Origin: Candidatus Peribacteraceae bacterium
GTDB lineage: Bacteria; Patescibacteriota; Gracilibacteria; Peribacterales; Peribacteraceae
Direction of reading: 5' to 3'
Assembly: GCA_028711445.1 (NCBI GenBank)
Contig: JAQTSD010000005.1
Coordinates: forward strand, 1 to 54,714
DNA length: 54,714 nt
Shown: positions 17,100 to 25,450 of the stretch, piece by piece
Numbering within the stretch: the first letter of the stretch is position 1
Layout of the letters: every line of letters begins with the position of its first letter
Position numbers and translations under genes: made by a program
Notes under the pieces: model-generated
Databases searched by the model: none
Seen by the model: only the letters and a program-made list of their open reading frames with translations
Told to the model about the DNA's origin: nothing

Positions 17100-18075
17100 C
17101 CGTCGACAGGTCGCAGATAACCTGGGGAGGCTTCACGAAATGTTCCGGTTGTGCGCCGGTCTTCCACTGTTCGATGGAGAGGAAGGCATCGTGGTACATA
17201 TTCCCCATACTTTCGTCCGTGTAAAACGCGATGTGGGGGGTGGAGACGACGCCGGGAAACGCGATCAGTTCTTTGTTCTCCGAGAAATTCTTCTCGTGCT
17301 CGAGCACGTCGAGCAGGGCATAGCGCACTTTCCCGCTCTTGATGGCCTTCACGAGCGCGGGCGAGTCGATGACCGATCCGCGTGCGGTATTTACAAGAAT
17401 CACGCCATCTTTCATTTGCTTGAATGCCGCAGAGGAAATCATGTGCTCGGTCTCCGGAATGGCCGGCACATGGATGGTGATGATGTCACTCTGTGCCAGG
17501 AGCTCAGGAAGCGGCACGTACTCAACGCCGAGGAGATCTTCGAGCTCAAGCGTGCGGCAGCGGTCTGTTGCAAGAATCTTCATGGAGAAGCCGTGGGCAA
17601 TCTGAGCGACCCTGCGGCCGATCTTCCCCGTGCCGATGATGCCGATTGTCTTGCCGCGCAGAGTGATGCCGCGCAGTCCGTGATAATCGAAGGTTCCTCC
17701 TTCCACGCGTTCATCGCCCTCCCGGACATGCCGCAACGTTCCCAAGAGCAGTGCGAAGACGTGTTCCGCGATTACATGGGACCCGTAGTCAGGGACATTG
17801 CAGACGACGATATCTCGCTCTTTGCAGGCGGCGAGATCGATGTGGTCGTAGCCGACGGAGCGAGTGGCAATGAGCTTGAGCTTGGGAAGTTTCTTCAAGG
17901 CGTCCTTCGTGAACTGCGAGTAGATGAAACAGGAGATGATCTCGGCATCTTTGCACTTTTCCAAGATGCCTTTTCCCTGGAGGTCCTCGGCGAGGATAAC
18001 GGCGTCACCGAAATGTTCTGTGACTGTGGAGCGGTCCTGCGGTTCGACTTCGAGGAAGACGATAGGAGAAGACAT
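17083..18075 (-). CDS. D-2-hydroxyacid dehydrogenase, NAD-dependent
   Basis: About 330 aa of the D-isomer-specific 2-hydroxyacid dehydrogenase family. The Rossmann motif is GIIGTGKIGRRVAQIA, the catalytic residues lie in VNTARGSVID (Arg), the LEHEKN region (Glu) and STPHIAFYT (His). Likely substrates are D-lactate/pyruvate or a related oxoacid; the neighbourhood with an oxoacid:ferredoxin oxidoreductase fits fermentative redox balance. ATG 18075 is chosen because TACAAT ends exactly 6 nt before it (GTCTCC between), making the mRNA leaderless. The longer frame back to 18093 would begin before the promoter. Confidence 0.87.
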   Translation of the reverse strand: MSSPIVFLEVEPQDRSTVTEHFGDAVILAEDLQGKGILEKCKDAEIISCFIYSQFTKDALKKLPKLKLIATRSVGYDHIDLAACKERDIVVCNVPDYGSHVIAEHVFALLLGTLRHVREGDERVEGGTFDYHGLRGITLRGKTIGIIGTGKIGRRVAQIAHGFSMKILATDRCRTLELEDLLGVEYVPLPELLAQSDIITIHVPAIPETEHMISSAAFKQMKDGVILVNTARGSVIDSPALVKAIKSGKVRYALLDVLEHEKNFSENKELIAFPGVVSTPHIAFYTDESMGNMYHDAFLSIEQWKTGAQPEHFVKPPQVICDLSTVKNKK

Positions 18076-18228
18076 GGAGACATTGTAGTGCACTTTTAAT
18101 ATGATGGCACATACGGTTCGAAATGGCCGCAGACCGTCCTTCGGGACGCTCAGCGGGGCTCCTCAGCGACATAGGGCGGTGCAGGCCGCTTCATCATGAG
18201 AGGCGGCGACGGATTCCGCACTAGATAA

Positions 18229-18978
18229 CTAAGCGATGATGCCAACGAAACCCCGCAGTAGTGCCCCCACGCCGAAGGCAATTGCTGCACAGACGGCTCC
18301 GATGGAGACGATCTCAAGCGGCCCTTTGAACCAGCGTTCCTTTGTGATGAAGCTGCGGGTAGTGCCGAGAACAATGAGAGCGGCGAACGTGGCGCCGATG
18401 GCAGATGGGAAACGCGAAGCGTCCGCGAAACGGAAAAAATAGGGGAGAAGCGGGATGGAACCGAAGAGGGCGAAGGAAAGAAATGTGAAGAAAGCGGTCT
18501 GGAGCGGATAGTCCGCCGCCTCCTCGTGGACTCCGTGCTCCTCCGCCAGCATGGTCTCCACCCAGAGATTCTTGTCGGCAGTGATGGTCGCCACAATCCG
18601 TTCGAGAGTTTCACCGGAAAATCCCTTTGCTTGAAAAGCGTGGCGGATCTCCTCGCGCTCCATGTCCGGTTCCTCTTCGATCTCCGCGAGTTCCTCCTTG
18701 CGCAATTTTCTGAATTTGTCACGATCGGATTTGACCGAGAGGTAGGTCCCCGCGCCCATGGAAACGCCGTCTGCGAGGAGGTTGGCGAGTCCGAGGATGA
18801 TGATGACGGAACCGGGGAGCTGAGCACCCACGGTCCCCGCGACGACGGCGAATGTCGTCACGATGCCATCATTGCCGCCAAGCACGATGGAGCCGATGAA
18901 TTCGCGTAGCTTCGTGCCGTGCACATCGGTAGCGAGGTGAGCTTGGAGCTTCGGCGACAGATCGTGATAGAAGGACAT
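18229..18978 (-). CDS. VIT1/CCC1-family metal transporter
   Basis: 249 aa with about five membrane helices. [15 protein letters not shown] and the glycine-rich helix [17 protein letters not shown] are hallmarks of the vacuolar-iron-transporter family, and the charged mid-loop rich in Glu/Met ([13 protein letters not shown]) is the usual cytoplasmic metal-binding helical bundle. It probably exports Fe(II) or Mn(II) across the cell membrane. ATG 18978 follows a CT-rich tract; an upstream in-frame start at 19008 would overlap the next gene. The 150-bp gap at its 3' side holds no gene. Confidence 0.85.
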   Translation of the reverse strand: MSFYHDLSPKLQAHLATDVHGTKLREFIGSIVLGGNDGIVTTFAVVAGTVGAQLPGSVIIILGLANLLADGVSMGAGTYLSVKSDRDKFRKLRKEELAEIEEEPDMEREEIRHAFQAKGFSGETLERIVATITADKNLWVETMLAEEHGVHEEAADYPLQTAFFTFLSFALFGSIPLLPYFFRFADASRFPSAIGATFAALIVLGTTRSFITKERWFKGPLEIVSIGAVCAAIAFGVGALLRGFVGIIA

Positions 18979-19004
18979 GGAGGACGGAAGAAAGGAAGGC
19001 CGAT

Positions 19005-19370
19005 TCAACGTGTGGTATTTTGATCGGTCTTCTGTCCTGAGCTCTTCAAGTTATTCAGGAAATCCTGATAAGAGGCACGTTCATCGTCGTCGAGATCGCG
19101 GTTCATCATCCAACCGGGGCCACCAAGGCTGCGAGCAGAGAACATTGTCCGCAGACCACCGGCTGTCATCGGGAAGGTGAGGAGCGCTCCGAGGATGCCT
19201 AAGACGATGAGCCAGATGCTGAGTGTTTTCAGGCTTTCCTTCTTCAAGTTCTTGCTGGCCCAGACAATGAACAGCACGAGGCCGGTCAAAGCAACGACAC
19301 CGAAGAAGAAGTGGATGCAGGAGCCTGCGAAAAGGAGGGGTGATCCGAAAGAGGAGAAGACATTCATCAT
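19005..19370 (-). CDS. Small membrane protein, two or three helices
   Basis: 121 aa. Hydrophobic segments at about residues 10-39 and 50-72, then a polar tail with a [25 protein letters not shown] segment. No family is recognised. It lies 26 nt upstream of the VIT1-type transporter gene on the same strand and may share its transcript. The start is one of two adjacent ATG codons. Confidence 0.6.
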   Translation of the reverse strand: MMNVFSSFGSPLLFAGSCIHFFFGVVALTGLVLFIVWASKNLKKESLKTLSIWLIVLGILGALLTFPMTAGGLRTMFSARSLGGPGWMMNRDLDDDERASYQDFLNNLKSSGQKTDQNTTR

Positions 19371-19402
19371 TGGTAAAGAGGGGAAAGGAGCATCAGTATA
19401 GC

Positions 19403-20980
19403 TTATGAAGTGCGCCTTCTGCCACGCTTGTATTCCTCGATGGCATAGAGCGTATTGAACGCGGCGATGTGGGCTTGGAGGATCGCCTCGTTCGTGTTCG
19501 CAGCTTCCACGGTCCGGTGGACGGTACAGTCGTTGTGCATCGTGGCGGTGACACGGGCGTTCCCGCCGGATCCTTCGCTGATATTTGCTAGATTGAATCC
19601 TCCCGCGGGGATAGTGAGTCCGGGCATCGCCGCTTGCATGCCCTGCACAAAGGCGTCGATGACACCCTCATCCGGGCCGCTCGCGGTACCGGTGACGGTC
19701 TTGCCGTCCCTCGTGCGGATGCTCACGGTCACCGGCTGGCCTTTCCTACCCCTCTTTTCCTTCACGCTGATGACATAGGGCGTACTGGCATATTCCCCGA
19801 TGAGGGGTAGGTAGAGCTCCTCGAACAGCTCCGCATCGGACATGTACTTTCCTTTGCCTGCCTTCAATTTTTCATCCATGCGTGCCTTGAAGCGTTGTCT
19901 GAACGTTTTTCTGTCTTCGTCGCGCAGAGGCAAGCCATCTTTCTGGAGACATGCGGCGAGAGCACGGATCCCGGAATGTTTCCCGAGGACCAGATCACTC
20001 TGACGCCGGCCGACATCCCCCGGTCGCATGATTTCGTACGTCCTGCGATCCTTCAAAAAACCGTCTTGGTGGATACCCGCTTCGTGCGCGAACGCATTCT
20101 TTCCGACCACCGCTTTGTTACGCGCCTTTGGGAATGTGAAGCTTTCCACCAGGTCGCTTGTTTCGACAAGCTTGCGTGTGCGGATGCCTGTGACGGCATG
20201 GAATATATCCCTGCGCGTTCGCATCGCCATGACCACTTCCTCCAGCGAACAGTTGCCCGCACGCTCACCGATGCCGTTGATCGTACACTCGATTTGGCCC
20301 GCTCCGGCATCGACTGCGGCCAAGCTGTTGGCGACTGCCATGCCCAGGTCATCATGACAGTGCACGCTGATGGTTGCTTGGTCGATGTTCGGAACACGAC
20401 GACGGAGCGTTCGGATCAATCTGCCCATTTGATCGGGAACCGCATACCCGACGGTGTCGGGTATATTGACGGTGGTCGCGCCGGCGGCAATCGCAGCACG
20501 GACCACTTTGCACAGGAAGTCGATCTCCGTTCGCACGGCGTCCTCGGGGGAGAATTCTACATTTGGGCAGTATCCTTTTGCCCGCTCGACGCCTTCGACG
20601 GCGCGCCGGATGATTTGTTCCTTCGTCATCTTGAGTTTGCTTTCCCGGTGGATGGCGCTCGTGGCGAGGAAGACGTGGATGCGCGGATCGCGTGCGTATT
20701 GCACCGCGTCCCACGCACAGTCGATGTCTCCATGATTACAGCGTGCCAATCCGCAAATGGTAGCTTTTCGCACTTCCTTGGCGATGGCCGTGACAGAAGC
20801 GTGGTCGTCTTCCGAGGCAATGGGGAATCCGGCTTCGATGACATCGGCGCCGAGACGCTGCAGCGCGATGGCAACTTCCATTTTCTGATCGAGGGTCATG
20901 GAGCATCCCGGCGACTGCTCGCCGTCGCGCAGCGTGGTATCGAATATTTGGATCCGTCGTTCTGGTGCAGAAATTTTCAT
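19403..20980 (-). CDS. leuA: 2-isopropylmalate synthase
   Basis: A 525-aa enzyme condensing acetyl-CoA with 2-oxoisovalerate, the first committed step to leucine. The catalytic TIM barrel starts with DTTLRDGEQSPG (residues 14-25); the metal-binding HxH is in VHCHDDLGMAVANSL; GGxGERxGN reads INGIGERAGNCSLEE; subdomain I has NAFAHEAGIHQDG. A C-terminal LeuA dimer/feedback domain follows (about 390-525). The identity as LeuA rather than citramalate or homocitrate synthase is supported by the leucine leader peptide upstream. Other leu genes are not in the window. The tract TTTCTCCTCACTCCC precedes the ATG. Confidence 0.9.
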   Translation of the reverse strand: MKISAPERRIQIFDTTLRDGEQSPGCSMTLDQKMEVAIALQRLGADVIEAGFPIASEDDHASVTAIAKEVRKATICGLARCNHGDIDCAWDAVQYARDPRIHVFLATSAIHRESKLKMTKEQIIRRAVEGVERAKGYCPNVEFSPEDAVRTEIDFLCKVVRAAIAAGATTVNIPDTVGYAVPDQMGRLIRTLRRRVPNIDQATISVHCHDDLGMAVANSLAAVDAGAGQIECTINGIGERAGNCSLEEVVMAMRTRRDIFHAVTGIRTRKLVETSDLVESFTFPKARNKAVVGKNAFAHEAGIHQDGFLKDRRTYEIMRPGDVGRRQSDLVLGKHSGIRALAACLQKDGLPLRDEDRKTFRQRFKARMDEKLKAGKGKYMSDAELFEELYLPLIGEYASTPYVISVKEKRGRKGQPVTVSIRTRDGKTVTGTASGPDEGVIDAFVQGMQAAMPGLTIPAGGFNLANISEGSGGNARVTATMHNDCTVHRTVEAANTNEAILQAHIAAFNTLYAIEEYKRGRRRTS

Positions 20981-21001
20981 GGGAGTGAGGAGAAATGAGA
21001 A

Positions 21002-21220
21002 TCAAAAATCGGGCAGATGGCGCACTCGTGCGCGTATCGCTTCAGTGTTTCTGGTAACGGTTTTTTGGTGGATACCGGCTTCGTGGCAGAAGGCATGTTC
21101 GTCAACAACAGACCTTTTCAGGGGAGCCGGTTGTTGGCGCAATACCGCAATAGCTTGTCTCATCATGTCGGCTTCCATGTCGTTGTAGCGCCACGGTTCT
21201 TCGAAGGGTGATGGACTCAT
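21002..21220 (-). CDS. Mini-protein resembling LeuA subdomain I
   Basis: A 72-aa frame between the leucine attenuator and leuA, so the first structural gene of that operon. Its C-terminal half reads KRSVVDEHAFCHEAGIHQ, clearly similar to the NKAVVGKNAFAHEAGIHQ segment of the LeuA encoded next door, but there is no TIM barrel. The N-terminal half (SPFEEPWRYNDMEADMMRQ) is not obviously LeuA. It has its own CT-rich start region (CCCTTCCTCCC). It could be a decaying duplication or a small regulator/subunit. Function unknown. Confidence 0.55.
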   Translation of the reverse strand: MSPSPFEEPWRYNDMEADMMRQAIAVLRQQPAPLKRSVVDEHAFCHEAGIHQKTVTRNTEAIRARVRHLPDF

Positions 21221-21244
21221 GGGAGGAAGGGAAAAAGAAACAAC

Positions 21245-21320
21245 AAAAAACCTCGCCTTCGCTTGGAAAGGAGGCTCGTGCGGTTTCAGCAATTCACATC
21301 ATGCACGCAACATCCCTTCC
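21245..21320 (-). promoter_or_regulatory. Transcription attenuator of the leucine operon
   Basis: Terminator arms CCTCCTTTC (21274-21266) and GAAGGCGAGG (21260-21251; one bulged C) with loop CAAGC, followed by six T. A competing pairing joins GGAAGGGA (21320-21313), inside the last codons of the leader peptide, with TCCTTTCC (21272-21265) in the terminator's 5' arm. Ribosome stalling at the Leu codons would leave GGAAGGGA free to prevent termination; completing the leader would mask it. Confidence 0.75.
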
Positions 21321-21394
21321 GCCGTAAGGAGCCCTTCGACAAGGCTCAGGGCAGAGAAGGAGAGGCCGAGGAGCAGAAGCCCTCGTTGCTGCAT
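21299..21394 (-). CDS. leuL: Leucine attenuator leader peptide
   Basis: A 31-codon frame, ATG to TGA. Residues 5-11 read Gly-Leu-Leu-Leu-Leu-Gly-Leu (codons CTT CTG CTC CTC GGC CTC for 6-11), with more Leu later. The ATG is 9 nt after the -10 box in the context CCGTCATGCAGC shared with the aspartokinase leader. Its later codons run through a copy of the genome's common CTGAGCCTTGTCGAAGGG repeat, here serving as coding sequence. Confidence 0.78.
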   Translation of the reverse strand: MQQRGLLLLGLSFSALSLVEGLLTAEGMLRA

Positions 21395-21403
21395 GACGGG
21401 GGC

Positions 21404-21431
21404 ATTGTACGGAGAGTCACAGTCCTGTCAA
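21404..21431 (-). promoter_or_regulatory. Promoter of the leucine leader
   Basis: Minus-strand TTGACA (21431-21426), 16-bp spacer, TACAAT (21409-21404): near-perfect sigma-70 boxes with the same spacing as the aspartokinase leader promoter. Confidence 0.82.
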
Positions 21432-21434
21432 GGA

Positions 21435-22301
21435 CTAGGCGATGATCGATGAGCCACGCTGAGGAGAGAGCGAACCAACTTCCAAAGCTTCCATGTCGGC
21501 TTCATCGACGGCATGGGCGATGTGCATGAGGAGGGGGTGCGTGATGGAGTACTTCGGTTCGCGGTAGCGTGCGATTCCGTAAGCCGATATCGCTCTTCGT
21601 GCATCAGGCGGGCTCTTCCTCTCGTTCCATGCGACGAACGAGGCGAGGCCCCCGTGTTGCCACAGGTGCGCTGTTCCGTTGTCGAACACGAGGTGAGCGC
21701 GTTCTCCGTCAGAGCGACTCAAGAGCGGGCAAAAAGCCATCACGTGCCAGTCGATGTCGAGGAAGTGCCGCAGAGGCGGTGCGATAGCCAAAAGGTGCAT
21801 GGGCATTCCGTATCGCGAGAATGATCGGCATGCGCCGTAGGCGTGATTGTTGCAGCGCCGTCGGGAGGGATCGGGAACGTCATCAGCTCCGTAGTAGCTG
21901 AAGAACTCTCGGGCGTTGTCGGGAATGTTTGTGATGCCCGTGTCCGCTGCCCGCTGCATGCCGTTTCCGATCATGGCGGGAAGGTCGGCGATCGAGCCTT
22001 CGCCCGGATCGTCCGGTTGAAGGTTCGGTGCTTCCGGTTCATCAATGGCTACGTTCATCTCGCGATGGACGATGTACCCAAGCTCAGGAAGCGAGCGCGG
22101 GCGCGGATATTCCGGCGAGAGGGGGCGGGCTGTGGTGAGCTCTCGGAACCCCATCCCGCCGAGCACGTTGAGGATGACGACGGAAGCAGAGTATTTCAGA
22201 AAACGCCGCCGTCGATCAACGCTCGCTTTTAGTTCCTCGAGGGACATACTCTCGAATGGTCGGGAGGCACGCCGTGTGCAACCGGTCTCGTGGCTCTCCA
22301 T
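21435..22301 (-). CDS. Putative Tat-exported protein, possible transglutaminase-like fold
   Basis: About 288 aa. The N-terminal region contains DRRRRFLKYSASVVILNVLGG, an RRxFLK twin-arginine motif followed by a hydrophobic stretch. In the mature part, a cysteine in CNNHAYGACRSFSRYGMP, a histidine in DIDWHVMAFCPL and an Asp in LVFDNGTAHLW are ordered like a Cys-His-Asp triad of transglutaminase-like domains; this is suggestive only. Starts at 22382, 22301 and 22247 are all possible; 22301 is preferred because a TACGGT box precedes it by 7 nt. It is co-directional with the leu unit, whose -35 box begins 3 nt after its stop. Confidence 0.5.
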   Translation of the reverse strand: MESHETGCTRRASRPFESMSLEELKASVDRRRRFLKYSASVVILNVLGGMGFRELTTARPLSPEYPRPRSLPELGYIVHREMNVAIDEPEAPNLQPDDPGEGSIADLPAMIGNGMQRAADTGITNIPDNAREFFSYYGADDVPDPSRRRCNNHAYGACRSFSRYGMPMHLLAIAPPLRHFLDIDWHVMAFCPLLSRSDGERAHLVFDNGTAHLWQHGGLASFVAWNERKSPPDARRAISAYGIARYREPKYSITHPLLMHIAHAVDEADMEALEVGSLSPQRGSSIIA

Positions 22302-22441
22302 CGTGTCCACCGTACGCCACCGACTGCGGCAGGACAATCCATCTTTTGCCGACGCAATTCGTTGATTAAGGCGCGAAGACATCGGCACAATGGAATTGCT
22401 TTTTGTAGAAAAAACCTTAATGTAGTGCCTTTTTTGTTCCG

Positions 22442-24106
22442 ATGTCACATCACGGATTTCATCCGCGGCTAAATAAGGGGCTTCCGTCCTACTCCGGGCC
22501 TCCTCGTGAGGAGGCCAGGCCGGAGTTTTTGCCTCTGGAGAGGAGGATCATTGCGACTGCCCGTCAGTTCGGTGTGCGTATCAAGGAGCGTTCGCTCACG
22601 CCGGAGGATGTGGCACGAACGGTTGCAGCTTACGAGCAAAAGCGGGATCAGGTGCCCGTTGGCTGGAGCCTGGAGGCGCTGCGCGCAATGGGGAATATTC
22701 CGCAACTGCGTGCAATAATCAGGGCGAAAGCTGAGGAGATGGCCGCGCCGACTCCTCCCACATCTTCACCTCAGCCTCCTCCTGCGCCACCACCACCTCC
22801 GGCACCTGCCGCGCCCCCTCCGTGCCCGAAGCCGGTGACACGTGCAGAAATACCGGATGCCTCTGAATCACCCGATGCAAAGAAAGCGGACAGCCCGGTT
22901 CGCCGCAAGCTCGCGGCGCCGTCTACAATCGATCTCATCGCTCTCGAGCGGCAGTTCCATCGGCCCCCGACCCGGCGGGATGAGCCGCATTCATTCACGA
23001 TGGAGCAGATCCGTGCCGGATTGGCGTTGTATGACTATCATTGCGGTCGGGGGAATGGCGAAAAGTTCTTGAGAGAACGCGGCCTTTCACCGTCGGCGCC
23101 TTCGGACTGGAGGCAGTTGCTCGCACAGTCGGATGGGGCGGCAGGGTCGGATGGGCAAAAGGAGCCTGCTGAACGTCCGAGGCGGGCAAGAGCATCGCCC
23201 GTGCCGCTTCGTTCGGCACCCGCCAAGGAAGCGCAAAAAGGTCGGAGAGCAGACGGGAGGAAGAGCCCGCTTCCTCAGAAGCGCCCCAGGCCTTCACCGA
23301 ATACGTCGACTATCCTTCTGCCGTCCATGCAGCCTTTCGATCTGCCGACACTTGCAGAGCTTGCGCAGTGGGAGCGTGAACAGGGTGTGGAAAAACCATT
23401 TACGAGAGAGGAGCGGCTCGTCATCGTCCGCAAAGGCGTCGACTTGGAGCGCAGAGACGCTGCCGCATTTAATCAATTTTTGAGTGACTGCGGGCTGAAG
23501 CATCACGAATTTGAGAGGTGGAGGTTGATGCATAAGCGTCTCCTCCTTGGCTTGGAGCCGGTTGAGAGTGTGTCTCCTCCTCCGTTTCTTGACGAGGGAC
23601 GCGGTGACGGAGAATGGGCGGCGGGAGAAGACGCAGGTGAAGAAGAGGAAGACGAATCAGACGGTGCGGTCGAGGATGACGACGAGATCGATGATGACGA
23701 AGAAGCCGATAGCCCTTCGGGCATCCCGCTCGGTCATGTTTCCGATGTTCTCTTGAGCGAAGGGAGTCACGTATCGGCGTACATGGCCCTCTTTGATGAT
23801 GAGGGGGGAGAAGGAGAACATGAGACGAACAGGGCCGGCATCATGTCACGCTTTCTGGGACCGAAAGATGAGATAGTTACCGAACTCACGATGCTGCGTG
23901 GCATCGCGTATGCCCAGCGCAGCGCAGCCATGCGAGAAAAACTTGCAACATTACTCATTGCGGAACGCGGTCTGCAGGACACCGCCGAGAGCAGGGAGTA
24001 TGCGATGCTCGTGCAGATTCCGGAAGACCGCAGGACTTCGGAGCAGCGTTTGCGGCTCATGGATCTCGCGTGCGAACTTTTCAATTGCACGATGGCTGAA
24101 GAATGA
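22442..24106 (+). CDS. Large protein with three HTH-like repeats and acidic region
   Basis: 554 aa, unrecognised as a whole. Three modules of about 55-65 aa recur, near residues 32-93, 160-235 and 305-370. Each has a hydrophobic first helix, an (F/L)T-x-E motif, then FL..(C/R)GL and a Trp-containing helix; the third reads FTREERLVIVRKG...FNQFLSDCGLKHHEFERWR, similar in layout to the HTH of IS3-type transposase OrfA proteins. Linkers are proline-rich (about 85-110) and basic (about 240-290). An acidic run (EEEEDESDGAVEDDDEIDDDEE) follows, then a helical C-terminal domain. DNA binding is plausible. Its stop abuts the purM stop. Confidence 0.65.
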   Translation: MSHHGFHPRLNKGLPSYSGPPREEARPEFLPLERRIIATARQFGVRIKERSLTPEDVARTVAAYEQKRDQVPVGWSLEALRAMGNIPQLRAIIRAKAEEMAAPTPPTSSPQPPPAPPPPPAPAAPPPCPKPVTRAEIPDASESPDAKKADSPVRRKLAAPSTIDLIALERQFHRPPTRRDEPHSFTMEQIRAGLALYDYHCGRGNGEKFLRERGLSPSAPSDWRQLLAQSDGAAGSDGQKEPAERPRRARASPVPLRSAPAKEAQKGRRADGRKSPLPQKRPRPSPNTSTILLPSMQPFDLPTLAELAQWEREQGVEKPFTREERLVIVRKGVDLERRDAAAFNQFLSDCGLKHHEFERWRLMHKRLLLGLEPVESVSPPPFLDEGRGDGEWAAGEDAGEEEEDESDGAVEDDDEIDDDEEADSPSGIPLGHVSDVLLSEGSHVSAYMALFDDEGGEGEHETNRAGIMSRFLGPKDEIVTELTMLRGIAYAQRSAAMREKLATLLIAERGLQDTAESREYAMLVQIPEDRRTSEQRLRLMDLACELFNCTMAEE

Positions 24107-25180
24107 TTACGCAGCCGGAAACTCGATGGTCTTTCCCGTGAACGCTTTCAGACGAATGACCGATTCGGCAGTGATCGTCCCGGCGCGCTTCGCTTCGATG
24201 CCCTCTCCCTTCAGGAGCTTGAGCGCTTGGGGGACGTCCTTTTCCGGGAGGACGACGAGCATGCCGTTTGAGAGATTCCACGTCCGATAAGCTTCCTCGA
24301 TCGGCACGTTTCCGAGCTTGATCAAATCCTGCATCGCCTCATGGGGCGGCCAGAGATCTGGGAGCTCCGCGCCGGTGCCGCTGCGTTTCAGGATGCGCTT
24401 GAGTTTGCCCGGGATGCCTCCGCCCGTGATGTGCGCGAGACCCTTCACGGGAACGGATCGCCCCTCGCCGAATCGGCCGATGAGCTTGAGGAGTGCGGCG
24501 GAGAAGATGACGCTGGGAGTGAGCATGATTTCTCCCCAACTGATGCCTTTCTTCCATTCCTTCTTGAACCACTGGGGGCCGAACGCGTCCGAGAGGATTT
24601 TGCGGATGAGAGAGAAACCGTTCGAACGCGCCACAGTGCACTTGAGGGTGAGGATGGCATCACCGGGAGCGATCGTCTGAGGCTCAAGGACTTTGTCTTT
24701 CTTCACGATGCCCACGACGGTTGCGCTCCACACGCCTCTGGCGACGGCACCGGGAACTTCCGCGATCTCGCCGGCCGGAACGGCGATCTTCTGCTCACTG
24801 CAGGCTTTCGCGAGTCCGCCCATCAGATGGTCGATGACGGAGGCATCGATCTTCGGCACGTCGATGGTGTTCGTGATGGCGATACTCTCCGCTCCGGTAC
24901 ACACGGCGTCATCCGCGACCATCGCTGCGAGATCGTAACCGAGCGTATCGAACTTCCCCACGTCGAACGCGAGATCGATCTTGGATCCCGTCGAATCGTC
25001 GCTCACGACGAGGTAGTGGTCCCCCATGTCGAGCAGTCCTCCATAGCCGTCTTTCTCGAAGACGGGAGCGCCGATGAGCCCCTTGCGGGAGGCGAAAGTG
25101 GAAGCGGCATGCTTGTATGCGTTCATTGACGCGCGATCCCCTTCGGAGATATCGACGCCGGCATCCTTGTAGGTGGTCAT
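24107..25180 (-). CDS. purM: Phosphoribosylformylglycinamidine cyclo-ligase (AIR synthase)
   Basis: A 357-aa member of the PurM family, which closes the imidazole ring of AIR using ATP. It begins with YKDAGVDI, the N-terminal signature of PurM; other family segments are VSDDSTGSKIDLA, MVADDAVCTGAE (nucleotide/substrate loop) and HITGGGIPGKLKRIL. Length matches the family. purE is found at 32332, so part of de novo purine synthesis is present though dispersed. The tract CTGCTCCCCCCTCCC precedes the ATG, with no Shine-Dalgarno. Confidence 0.9.
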   Translation of the reverse strand: MTTYKDAGVDISEGDRASMNAYKHAASTFASRKGLIGAPVFEKDGYGGLLDMGDHYLVVSDDSTGSKIDLAFDVGKFDTLGYDLAAMVADDAVCTGAESIAITNTIDVPKIDASVIDHLMGGLAKACSEQKIAVPAGEIAEVPGAVARGVWSATVVGIVKKDKVLEPQTIAPGDAILTLKCTVARSNGFSLIRKILSDAFGPQWFKKEWKKGISWGEIMLTPSVIFSAALLKLIGRFGEGRSVPVKGLAHITGGGIPGKLKRILKRSGTGAELPDLWPPHEAMQDLIKLGNVPIEEAYRTWNLSNGMLVVLPEKDVPQALKLLKGEGIEAKRAGTITAESVIRLKAFTGKTIEFPAA

Positions 25181-25252
25181 GGGAGGGGGGAGCAGGTGAG
25201 CTCAGGGTAGCGGAAGATGTGTAATGGGTGTAGCGGGAACGATCACATGTCT

Positions 25253-25449
25253 GCCACCTTTTTCGTAACCGAAAAAGGTGGCGCCAAAAAGGTTTCGGCG
25301 CTGATGCTCGCCGCCTGTACGACATCGGCTCGTCTCGCGTCGCGCCACAAACTCCTCGTTCGCTTCGCTCATTCGTCGGACATGTGGCGCTCCCTGCTGG
25401 CGCTCGACTCGCCGTGTCGTACGACGGCAGCTCGCAGAGCGCTGTAGGT
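25253..25449. repeat. Repeat-bearing intergenic region upstream of purM
   Basis: 25253-25282 is a perfect 12-bp hairpin (GCCACCTTTTTC/GAAAAAGGTGGC) followed by a GCCAAAAAGGTTTCGGCG tail, repeating 1747-1794 apart from the hairpin loop. Beyond it are GTACGACATCGGCTCG and its near-inverse, CGTGTCGTACGACGGCAGCTCG, bracketing a Cys/Arg-rich pseudo-frame. No gene is supported. Confidence 0.65.
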
Positions 25450-25450
25450 T

